From positions 5,156,890 to 5,220,889 of the forward strand of contig NC_092485.1 of NCBI RefSeq assembly GCF_047495875.1: DNA of 64,000 nucleotides, read 5' to 3'. Positions 24,601-36,600 of the stretch are shown one piece after another (within the stretch, counting starts at the first letter, position 1; the number at the start of each line of letters is the position of its first letter). Source of the stretch: Pithys albifrons albifrons. Taxonomy: Eukaryota; Chordata; Aves; Passeriformes; Thamnophilidae. The notes under the pieces were generated by a model. The model saw nothing but the letters and a program-made list of their open reading frames with translations, did no database searches and had not been told where the DNA came from. The position numbers were made by a program, and so were the translations under genes.

Positions 24601-27600
24601 CTGCACCCCCTGCAGTGCCTGGTGCCCCCTGGTAGTGCCTGGCACCCCCAGAGCAGACCTGGCTCTGCCCCCCTCACCTTCAATGGGCTCTCCATTCACC
24701 AGCCACTGGATGGCAGGTTTGGGGTTCCCGTTGGCACGGCACACCAGCCTGCCATCCTCGCCCGGCGCCAGGATCAGGTTCTCGGGCTCATCCAGCCAGT
24801 ACGGAGCAGCTGGAAAACACAGCAGGGCACCAGTGGCACGGGCAGCACCCCCTGCCAGCCCCCTGCACGGAGCCCTGGGGAAGCAGGACAGGGGAACACC
24901 GTCCTCTGCCAGGAGAGGGGAGCCAGGGAAGGGTCGGGCTCTGCTCCGGGGAACAGGGACAGGAGGAGAGGGCACAGCCTCAGGATGTGCCAGGGCAGGG
25001 GCAGGTGGCACAGAGGCAGGAACTTCTCCATGGAAAGGGCAGTCAGGCACTGGAAGGGGCTGGGGTGGAGTTCCCACCCCTGCAGGGATTGAACAGCCAT
25101 GTGGATGTGGCATTTGGGGACATGGTCAGTGGTGGCCTTGGCAGTGTTGGGGGATGGTTGGACCTGATGATCTTAAAGGTCTTTTCTAACAAAAAGGATC
25201 CTGTGATTCTGTGGTTCTGTGAGAACACACTGCCCTCTCCAGGGGGGACACACCATCCTCTCCAGTGGGGGCACACCATCCTCTCCAGGGGGGACACACC
25301 ATCCTCTCCAGTGGGGACACACCATCCTCTCCAGGGGGGACACACCATCCTCTCCAGTGGGGACACACCGTCCTCTCTGGTGGGGACACACCATCCTCTC
25401 CAGTGGGGTGAGGGTGGGGACCCCCTTCCCCCTCCTTGGCCACACCAAACCCACAACCATTTCTATCAGTGAAGTTCAGCTGAGGTCACACCTCACACTT
25501 CTCTCAGCTCAGTTTGGACAATGATGCTTTTAAACTGGAAGACAGAATGTTTAGATTGGGTATGAGGGAGAAACTCTGGGCAGGTGGGCAGGCCCTGGCA
25601 AAGGTTGGGCAGAGAAGCTGTGGCTGCCCCAGCCTTAGGAGTGTCCATGGTCAGGCTGGACAGGGCTTGGAGTGACCTGGGCTGGTGGGAGGTGTCCCTG
25701 CTCGTGGCAGAGAGTGGAATGGGATGAGCTTTAAGGTCCTTCCAATCCAACCCATTCCATGACTCTCTGAAGACACAAGGAAGGCTGGACACAGCACTGA
25801 ACCCTCCCTCTCAGGAAGCCCCCAGAGCAGCCAGAGCCCCCCCTGTGCCCCTCCCAGCTGCAGGTGTGGAGGTCCCCAAACGGGAAGGTAAAGGTGACGT
25901 ACCCTTCACTCTCACCGAGATCGTGTGGCGGATGCTGCCCATCTTGTTGGAGGCCAGGCAGAAATACTCCCCAGAGTCCTCCTCAGACACGTTGGAGATG
26001 CGAAGGGCCTTGTTGAAGTTCTCCAGCTTGGTTTTGCCCACTGGGAGCTCTCCCCCTTTCTTGTACCACATGATGTCTGGTGCTGGTCTAAGGAGAGGGC
26101 AGGACAGAAATGATTTTGCCAAACAGCAAAATGACTGCCGGGAAAACAGTTGATAATCCTGCTCTGGGAATCACTCACACCCAGGGAGAAGGACTGATCC
26201 AGCTGCTGGGACACCCTCCTTCCTACCATCAACCTAAACCAGCACCCTGAGCACCACCAGGAGCAGGTTCCTCATGGATTGTGTTTGGGAATGCAGAAGC
26301 ACAGAATCCTGGAATGCTTTGGGTTGGAAGGGACCCTAAAGACCATCTCATTGCACCCCCTGCCATGGGCAGAGCAAGCCCTGGGCTGGCAGAGTGTGCA
26401 GAACCTGAACCCAGCACACTGGTGGGGGCACAGGGGCCACAACTGCCCTCACCCACAGCGTGGTGAGGAGCAACCAGGAGATTCACAGGTCTAAGGACAA
26501 ACCAACAGGGGATTCTCCTTGGACACTTATCTGGAGGCGCCTGCAAACCTCAGTTCTCTGTTTCCTCAGGGCTTTTATGCATCAATAGGTTATGAGAGTA
26601 TTGTTAACAGCTGCTTAAAGGGAGGAATGATCCCTTTTTCCAAACCAGAGGTATTTCCACTGGTGGTTCAGCCCCCTGGTCCCACTCCATCCCACCGGGA
26701 AGGGCTGGGGACCTCCCTGCCCCCTGGCCAGGGTACGTACACTCCGGATGCGATGCATTCCAGCAGGAGATCCACCCCTCGGAGCACCATCTGGCTGCTG
26801 GAGGTCCCGTAGGGGTACATGAAGCTGGGAGTTGTTTCCGTGATCCCTCGGGCTGGAATCAGCAGGAGAGAAAAAGGAAACAAAAACAAAGAAACAAAAC
26901 ACGGTGCTTTTAAACTCTCCTTCTGCCAGAAACACACAGAAGGTGTCACCTCCCCTGCCGACCTGGGTGCTGAACTCACCCAGAAATGCACCTGGAAAGG
27001 AGAGAAGGGCTCAAAATAGTGTTTAAATTAAGAAATTACAGGGTGGAGAGAGGATGCTTGGCAGGCAGGGGGGCAAAGGAGCAGCAGAGGATGGGCAGAG
27101 GGAGCTGGGCCAAGGGAATGGCCCCTGCACCAGCAGCTCCTCCCACCCTTCCTGCCCATCCCTGCCCCTGGCACAAGGAATGGGCTGAGATCAGGTGAGA
27201 CTGGGCAATACTGATGGGCAAACATGTCATGAAGAACAAACAGGTAATGAAGAACAAAATAGTCACAGGAAGGGTTTACTCAGACAACTGGGATGGTTTG
27301 ACACAGAGATCTCTGGAATGTGGAGCATCCTGGCACTGCCTGGGGCTCCAGCAGCACCAAGGAGGGTTTCCAGCCTTCCTTTGGGAAGGAACAACTCAGC
27401 GACCAAAATGACACATTTCAGGACTGGACAGGGAGGTTTAGTAAGAGAAAGTCCAGGGAAGACACAAGACAAGTCTCTACAGATACACACAGTGAAGGTC
27501 TCTTTGTATGGGGAAAAATTAATTATTGATGGAATAAATTACATTAATAAGTGGAATTATTAACCTAGATCTGGATCAGTGAGGACAAAACAGGATGAGA

Positions 27601-30600
27601 TGGCTTTGAAAGCAGCAGTAGCAGAGATGGAAGTTATGAGATTAGGAGAGGGGGTGGAATGGGCAGGGCTGGCACAGGGACCCTCCAAACACTGGAGTGA
27701 TCCAAGGGGAGAGCCCAGCCTGGAGCAGGAGCAGGACCTCGGGGTGCAGCCCAAACCCTCTGCTGCTCCCCCAGAGCTCCACAGGCTCAGGGAGCAGGAG
27801 GCAGCCAGGCATGCCCAGCACCTCCAGGATTTGGGGGTACCCACGTTTATTTGGGAAACCTCCAGAGCTGCACCAGGGGAAGAAAGAGAGGACAGAGGAC
27901 AGGGAATGTTCTGGAGTTCCCATCAGATTGGTGCCAGGGAAGGAAAACCACCCTCAGGAGTTAATCCAAGCCCTGGGAACAACTGCCCATCAGCTGGAGA
28001 CACAGAGCCCACCTGCCCCACACCCCATCACGGGTTAGTCAATTATTTGGTTAATGGATTACCAGGACAGGCACATCTGGACTTTCCCTGAGGGCTCAGC
28101 TCTCCAGGCAGGCAGATGCTGCCCTTTCCATTGCTGCTCCTGGGGAGGCTCATTCCTGGTTATCCCAGCTGGTTATTCCAGCCCCTCCCAGGCTCTGTGG
28201 GAATGGCAGAGCCAGAGGCTGGGCTTGGGGCCAGGGTTTATCCCTGTTCCCACATCTCCAGCCACACTCCTGAGCTTCTCATCTGGCGAGGGGAGTGGGA
28301 CATTATTTTATTGGCTTTTCTCAGCCCCCAGGCTGCAGGACTCGCTCCCACCTGGCCCCCCTTGGCTCTGGAGCCTGTGGCAGAACTCGAAGAGCTGAGC
28401 AGAGTGCAAGCCAAATTTAATGAGCCATATATTAATGATGAAAATTAAAAATAAGGGAGATAAATTAGTACCCTGTCTATTTGTTTAAAAACCCAACAGC
28501 AACACTCCGTAGCTGATTAACTTTTTGCCTTAGTGCTGTACTACTAATAAATATTTTGCTAATTAGGAGGAGCCACAAATTGTCCCAGGAAAAGGTTCTG
28601 CTCCGGCTCTGAGCCCGTGGAAGCTGCAGCTGGAAGCTCTCAGCCATCCAGCAAAGTCTCACTCACCACTTTGGATGGATCAGAATTGGAAAAATAAATC
28701 CCTTGGGTATTTATTTCTCCTCAAATACAGACTCTGCTTCCAAACTGCCTCTGCTGTGGTCCCTGTCTCTGTGAAATTGGATCCCATTGGATCCACATCT
28801 GCTCCCAAAGCAGCCACTGTTCCCTCTCACATCCTGACCTGGAGCAGCCAAACATTCCCTGCAGCTCCTGCCCCTCCAAACACCCGCAGCTTTCCCAGAA
28901 AAACAGAGGAAAACCAACAAAACAGACTTCCATTTCCATTAAAAAAATTAAAAACGCCAAACAACTGAGAACCTTCTGCTAATAAACATCCAGTTAACCC
29001 TTTTCCTTGGTAATTGTAGCCAGTTTGCCCACACAGTCCAGGAAATCACTGCCCTCACTCTGAGTGGGGAGAAGGGCTGGGGGGCATCTCCCGTGGTTAT
29101 CCTGCCCCTTGAGGGCACTCTGGGACTGGTGCCCCCCACACCTCATGCCCACACAGCAGGTCCTGTGTCCCTGGGATGAGGCACATCCCAGGAATGGGAC
29201 TCTCAGCCTCTGGAGATCCCTGTGCCAGCTGCTCCAGAGCTGTGCCCACACCACAGGGACACCCCAGGGCAGAGGGGCTGAGAGCCCCAACACCCCCAAA
29301 CCCCTCAAGTCCATGGGATGCTGATGCCCCTCTCCCCACCCCAAGGAGTCCTTGCTTGCTCCACTGGTCCCAGGGGCCAGCACAGCCAGGCAGGTCATTC
29401 CAGGGAGAAACACGGGATCAGCAACAAGCAAAAGGGCTGAGGGGACGAATTGCTTCACCAGCTCATTAACTATTAATTAATTAAGTGCTGGGTTGGAGTT
29501 CAGCTTTGCACAGGGTGTGAGTGTGTGATATGAATTCACTGAAGCCACGAAGTTTTCCAGGGGATGTTAAGTGTAAATAGCAGGAAGTTTATCCTAAAAT
29601 AGAAATAAAGTAGAAATCTTTGAGATTGTGCAGATAAAATCCCTTTTCCCTGAACCAAGACATGCAGTGGGAGATCAGGAGGCCCAGGACCACCACTGTC
29701 CACTGGACTTGTTTGTCCCTGTCCCTGCAGAGGCATCTCCTCTCATTCCTCTCTCCTTGAGGAATGATGCTGCCCATGCAGCTCCCACGGAAGCTGATTT
29801 TGCTGACAATCCCTTTCCACAGCCATTTCTCCAAAGATTTTCAGACTGTGCCCAGCCCGTTTGCTGCCACCAGCACTTCTGAAGCTGGTTCTGCTGCACA
29901 GCCCTCCCCAACTGCTCAGCATCCCCAGGAGCCTCCTGTTCCCAATGCCAACAGCAGGGCAGGGCTGCCCGCCGGGGACACCGAGCCCAGTGCCCTCCCC
30001 TGGCACATCCTGCTCTTCTCACACTCCAGCTCTGTCTACTCTTGGCTGGCAAAAGCCCTCCCTGTCCCCAGAAGTCCCCGTGGCACAATAAAAAGTGCCC
30101 TGGGTTGTGCCAGGCCCAAGGGAAGCTGAGGGATTTCATCTTAGGGGACCAGTGTGGGGCATCGCTGGGGTTGTCCCAAAAGCAGCAGGAGGGGCAGAAA
30201 GTGAATCCTGACCATGGGAAACGCCTGCTCTGGGGGCAGTTGGACTCCTTGGGGGTCTTTGGTGAGGGGTTCACAGCCCTGGCACTGCCAGGTGTGCCCT
30301 CAGCATCACCCAAACCAGCCCCACCTCCCTTCTCCTGGCAAATCCCAGTGCTGGCTGTGCCCACATTATCCCATCACACCCCTGACAGTTCCAATCCACC
30401 CTCAGGGCGGTGATGCTGCCCCAGGACCTGCCTGGCTTTGGGTCTGAGGCACAACTGATGGGATTGGGCTGGGCTGCTCCTGGCACAGGCAGGATCCAGT
30501 GGGAATTCCTGGCACAGGCAGGATCCAGTGGGAATTTCTGGCACAGGCAGGATCCAGTAGAATTCCCTGCCCAGGCATGATCCAGTGGGAATTCCTGGCA

Positions 30601-33600
30601 CAGGCAGGATCCAGTGGGAATTCTCTGCCCAGGCAGGATCTAGCAGGAATTCCCTGCCCAGGCAGGATCCAGTGGGAATTCCTGGCACAGGCAGGATCCA
30701 GTGGGAATTCTCTGCCCAGGCAGGATCCAGCAGGAATTCTCTGCCCAGGCAGGATCCAGTGGGAATTCCTGGCACAGGCAGGATCCAGTAGAATTCCCTG
30801 CCCAGGCAGGATCCAGCAGGAATTCCCTGCCCAGGCAGGATCCAGTGGGAATTCCCTGCCCAGGCAGGATCCAGTGGGAATTCCTGGCACAGGCAGGATC
30901 TAGCAGGAATTCCCTGCCCAGGCAGGATCCAGTGGGAATTCTCTGCCCAGGCAGGATCTAGCAGGAATTCCCTGCCCAGGCAGGATCCAGTAGAATTCCC
31001 TGCCCAGGCAGGGGTGAAAGCCTGGGAAGAGTATCCAGCACATTGTCCTGCACAGCAACAACACCCCCAGATTCCAAGGAAAACAAACACTCCTTTTTCC
31101 CCCCTCTCTCCCAGTCACTGCCTGGTTTTAGCTGCTTTCTGGTGACAGAGGGAAGAGGGATGGTAGGTCTGAGCCTTAAATCACGAGCCTCTGCCAGGAC
31201 AAGACACGAGGGAGGAACCTGGGCCGGGTGCTACTGACCCAAGCACGTCTCAAGCTGAGCTCTGCAGATCCTCCTCATCCTGACACCTCCCTCCTTTTAC
31301 ATCCTGAGAACTTCCAGGGGGCTCTGGGGCTGTTTGGCTCACTTTGTGCCACTGGAGTTTGGCCAAGTTGAGGCCCCACGCCCCGAGGGGCCAGAGGGGG
31401 CAGTTAGTGCAGGGTCAGTGGGTTAGGCAGGGGGGTTAGGCAGGAGGGGCTCCAAAGCCAGGATGGACTCACCACTGTACATGGCAGTGTGATTTCGTAA
31501 AGCCGTTTCGTTATGGGGCTTCTCTGCAATAAACAAAAGAGCGTGAGCATTTCCAGGGCACCAAGCGAGAGGGGAGAGGCAGCACCGGAGACCAAACCAC
31601 CTCCCCAGACACAGCAGCACAGGCAGGAGCAGGGAGACAAAGCACAGCTGCCTTCCAGCACAAACACAGCCAAAAAGGGGAGCAAGAGGGGGTGTTTTCC
31701 TCCTACGAGGTGAGGAGACAACTAAAGGTGTGGGAATTGTGGTGCAAACGTTTCCTTGAAGTGTTTTTCTCTACTGGAAAAAAAAAATCTGTTCAGTCTG
31801 GAGGAAAAAAATGGGTTTTCTCTCTGTTTCTTAAGTACAAAGAGAACACATTCCAGGTCCTTTTTGCCAGCCACAGGCAGGGGTTGGCACAGCTGGGCAG
31901 CACTGTGGCAATGGGAGAAGGGGCGAAGATGAACAAATCAAAATAATAATAACAATAATTAGGCTTTACAAGCATAACCTGCTGTACAATCCCTTTTAAT
32001 TACAAAGTAATTAGAGTAGATTGTGTTCCAGCTCCTCAGCAAGAAGCTGCTCTTGTTTATTGACACCCAGCACGAGCCAGCACTGATGCAGAATGGAGTT
32101 AATCCCCACTCTGAGGGGTGAGGGGACTCAGCCCCCTGAGCTGGGACTGCTGCAGGGTCTGCCCTTCCCAGCTCCCACCAGTGCCCCAGGGACTCGTTTG
32201 GGGCCTGAAAAAAGCCACATTCTTGTACCTTCAGCTCTCGAGCCATGAGCCACAGGCTGTGTCTCTGCAAGGGGGTTAAGAGAGCCCAAAAGATGCCCAA
32301 GATCTGCCTGGACCTGGACCCACCACACAAACTCCCCCCAGGGACATGCACAGGTGAATCCCTCCCTGGAGCCTTTCCATTTTCCTCTCTTGCATCCCGT
32401 GGCAATCCCATGCCATGAATTTTCAGCATCTGGGGAACCTTTTTTAGAGGATTCAGGCTCCTGGCTTAAGGCTGAGATGATCAAAGAGCTTGAGACAAAT
32501 TCAAGCTCATCCCCTTTGAACAATGTAAATAAAAACCACTTTTCTATGTTGTACCAGGTGAGAAATCAGAGCCTCGATTCTTGAAATTATAAACAGCTCT
32601 GAGGGGCTCCTGGGGTGGAATTTGCATCTGATCATGCAGCAGATGTTTCCAAAGGAGAACTGAAAGAGAGGATCTAATTCTCCCTGGCCTGGGAGCAAAG
32701 GGATGTGGTGGCACCTGAGAGCAGCAGGAGGGGGAGCTCTGGCCGTGCACAGAAACCTGCCAGGGTTTCACCCTCTTTGCTCCCAGAGCTGGGCAAAGAT
32801 GTCAGGCTGGAGCCTCTGGAGGCTCAGATGACCCCAGGACTTTGCTGGCCACAACTTCTCCAGCTCACACCAACTCAGGGCTCAGCCCTTCCCCAGCAGG
32901 GAAACCCTGGGATTCTTTGCCCAGCTCTGTGAACAGACAAATATTCAGAATGAATTACCTGCTGCTGTTCCCCACTGCTGGCACAGAGCCTGTTGTGGTG
33001 TGTAAATTGCTGATTCCCTACTCCAGCTTTGCACAGAGGAGAAGCTGCTACATGGAAGTGCAAAACACCCCAGGCCCTGTCTGAGGCTCAAGGCACTTCC
33101 AGCTCTCTCTGACAGCATTGCTGTGAATTCCAACTGCTGGAGAACAAATTAAACCCCCACCACTGGGACTCAGGAGCTCCTCGTGCCTGCTCTGCCCCCC
33201 ACACCCAGCCAGCACCCTCTCCCTCCCAGCTGCCCCTCACTGGGGATGGTCCCAGTCATCTCACAGGGATGTTTTATGCTGATTACTGATTTTCTTGGTG
33301 CTCTGCACACACCTCCCCAGAGCAGAGCCCGTGCTCTGCAGGACCTGCATCCACTCAGGAGCCTCCTGTCCTGCAGCCTCAGCTCAGCCCCCTCTGCCAG
33401 AGTCCCCACAGGGCTCATTTTCCTTCAAACCACCTCATTTCTGGAGAAGAACCTGCTGGAGGCTGGACCTGCCCATGGAAAGGCTTTGGGAGAGCCCTGC
33501 GTGCCCCTCATGTGCCCTTGACATGGGGGTTGCCCACCCTGACGTGTCCCACCTGCCCATGGTCACACCCTGAGGGCTCCAACCCTCCTGTGGGCACATC

Positions 33601-36600
33601 CCAGAGGGAAGGAGCCCAAGGACAGCTCAGCAGGTGCCTCCTGAGCTGGGCAAGGCTGGCACACACTCAGTTCCCCACACTCAGTCCCCTCGTGCAGCAC
33701 CAACACCCAAACCTGGAGCAAACTGAGACCACTTCCAGCATTTCCAACCAGGGAAAGATCTCCCAATATCCCACATTTCTGCGGAGATGTTGGAACACTT
33801 TGCACAGATTTACTGATACCTGCCCCAAGACACCTCTGCAGCCCCAGCCTGGGAAGCTGCAACACTCCAAGGGGCTGGAGGGAAACCCACCCCCCTCCCT
33901 GCCAGGTGAGCCATCCCAGGACCACCATTCCTCATCCAAACCAGTTCTTGTGCTATCCTAAATCAATAAAGGATTTACTCTTCTCCCTGGGAGGTGTCAA
34001 AGCCAGAAAAGAGGTGTGTGGAAGGCAACCCCTGAGTTGGGGAGAGGCCAGGGGAGCCCCAGGCTGAGCCAGCCCCATGACACTTACTGGTTTTCACCTT
34101 GAGGGTGTAGGGGTTCTTCTGCTGGATGGTGTGAGTGAAGTGGAAGCGGGCATTGCAGCTGTAGTCGGTCTGGGCATCCTGCAGCAGCACGTTGGAGAAG
34201 TACAGGTCCCCATTCTGGCCCTGGGACACACGCTTGTCCTGCTGGATGGGCTCCATGGCTGTGGGCAGAGCGGGCACTCAGGGTGGGCACAGCCCAGACC
34301 CACAGCAAGGGGGGCCCTCCCAGTTCTGAACCAGGGTAAGGACCCTCAACGAGCAGCAACTGCCCTAAACTAGCAGGGAAGACTCTAAACTAGCAGAGAA
34401 AACCCTAAACTAGCAGTGAAATCCCTAAACCAGCAGTGAACTCCCCTAAACTAGCAGTGAAACCCCTAAACTAGCAGTGAAATCCCTAAACTAGCAGTGA
34501 AATCCCTAAACTAGCAGTGAACCCCCTAAACTAGCAGTGAAATCCCTAAACCAGCAGTAAGAGCCCTAACTAGCAGGGAAGACTCTAAACTAGCAGTGAA
34601 CTCCCTAAACTAGCAGTGAACCCCCCTAAACTAGCAGTGAAATCCCTAAACTAGCAGTGAACCCCCCTAAACTAGCAGTGAAACCCCTAAACTAGCAGTG
34701 AACCCCCCTAAACTAGCAGTGAAATCCCTAAACTAGCAGTGAACCCCCTAAACTAGCAGTGAACCCCCTAAACTAGCAGTGAAACCCCTAAACTAGCAGT
34801 GAACCCCCTAAACTAGCAGTAACAGCCCTAACTAGCAGAAACAATCCTAAACTAGCAGAAGCCACCATAAAATAGAAGCAAAAGACCCTAAACTAACATT
34901 AAAACCCCTAAACTGGCAGAAACTACCCATTAGCTGGCAGTAAAGACCCTAAACTAGCAGTAACAGCCCTAACTTAACAGAAAATAACTTAAACTAGAAG
35001 AAACTGCCCTAAACTGGCTATAATAACCCTAAACTATCAGCAAGAATCCTAAACTTGCAATAACAACCCTAAACCAGCAGTAACTGCCCTAAACTCCCAG
35101 AAACTGCCCCTAAGTAGCAGAAAGTGCCCCAACCCAGTGGTAACAACCCCACACAGGGTGATTTAAGCCCTGGAGAGGCTGGAGAGGCTGCCCAGGGGGC
35201 ACAGGGGGTGCAGGGGGCACAGAAGGTGCAGGGGTACAGGGGGCACAGGGGGTGCAGGGGGCACAGGGGGCACGGGGGGGCAGGGGGTACAGGGGGCACA
35301 GGGGGTGCAGGGGGCACAGGGGGCACAGGGGGTGCAGGGGGCACAGAAGGTGCAGGGGTACAGAGGGCACAGGGGGTGCAGGGGCACAGGGGGCACAGGG
35401 GGCACAGAAGGTGCAGGGGTACAGAGGGCACAGGGAGTGCAGGGGGCACAGGGGACACAGGGGGCACAGAAGGTGCAGGGGCACAGGGGGCACAGGGGGC
35501 ACAGGGGGCACAGGGAGCACAGGGGGCACGGGGGGCACGGGGGGCACGGGGTGCCCACTCACAGCTGCTCATCCAGAAGATGACGGGTGGGGGCAGCCCC
35601 GGGGGGGGGTTGCACTGCAGGCTCAGAGGGGCCCCTTCATCCACCTCGATCACATCCACCTTCTCCTTGGGCCACAGGGGAGACTCTGCCGTGGGAAACA
35701 AAGCCTTGTGAGCGGGGGGGGCAGGACACCTGCAGAGCCCTCCCCAGGGGGGCTGGCCTGGTTTCCATGCAGTGGCCTCGATGCAAACTTCAGTTCTAGG
35801 TGTGCAAGACTCCCTGAAATGCATGAAGAGTTTCCCTGTTGGCTACAGCCAACCCCCCATGCCCTGGATACACCTGGACACGGGCACAGCTGGAACGGGC
35901 TGAGGTCACAGAATCCCGGGATATGCTGAACTGGGAGGGACCCACAAACACCATCGAGTCCAACCCCCAGCCCTGCACAGAACCACCCCCAGGAGTCCCA
36001 CCCTGTGCCCCAGAGCATCACCCAAACACTCCCAGAGCTCTGGCAGCCTCGGGGCTGTGCCCACTGCCCCGGCTGCTCTCTGGTCACTCACTGGAGACCT
36101 GCAGGTGGATCTTGCTGGAGAGGGCAGTGCCATAGTCGTTCCTGGCAAAGCACTGGTACTCGCCCTCGTAGTCCTCGGGCCGCCCCCCGCTGTGGAAGTC
36201 GATGACGAGTGTCCCCGAGCGGCGCCGCATCGACACCTTCGGGTCCTTGGCCACGTTGAAGAACTTCCCGTTGCGTGTCCAGGAGAAGCTGGAAGCACGA
36301 GGAGAGGCCAGGTTTGCACCCCTGGGTTTGCCAACAGCTGGACTGGCTGATGGGGAACGTGGCAGAGCTGGATCAGAGGGGAGGTGACCCAGAGGCAGCC
36401 CCGAGGGATGGCACAGCTCCGGCTGTGGGGGCACTTACATGGGCATGGGGTTCCCTTTGGCTTCACATTCAATGAAGATGTTGTCCCTCGGGTCCACGAT
36501 GTAGTCCTTCACCGACTGCTTGGTGATGGTGGGGGGCTGAGGCACTGCAAAGCCAAGAGGGAGCCATGAGGGGGGTTGTGTGGGTCCCTCTGCCACCCTG

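Noticed and set aside
34330..35120. Interstitial telomere repeat because of CCCTAA
   Set aside because: The hexamer occurs once per 20-bp unit, not in tandem, so this is a minisatellite and not a telomere relic.
35163..35824. Collagen-like Gly-rich or Cys/Pro-rich open frames over the 9/12-bp array
   Set aside because: They are artefacts of GGGGGCACAG repeats; only the Ig2 exon at 35563-35685 in this interval is real.
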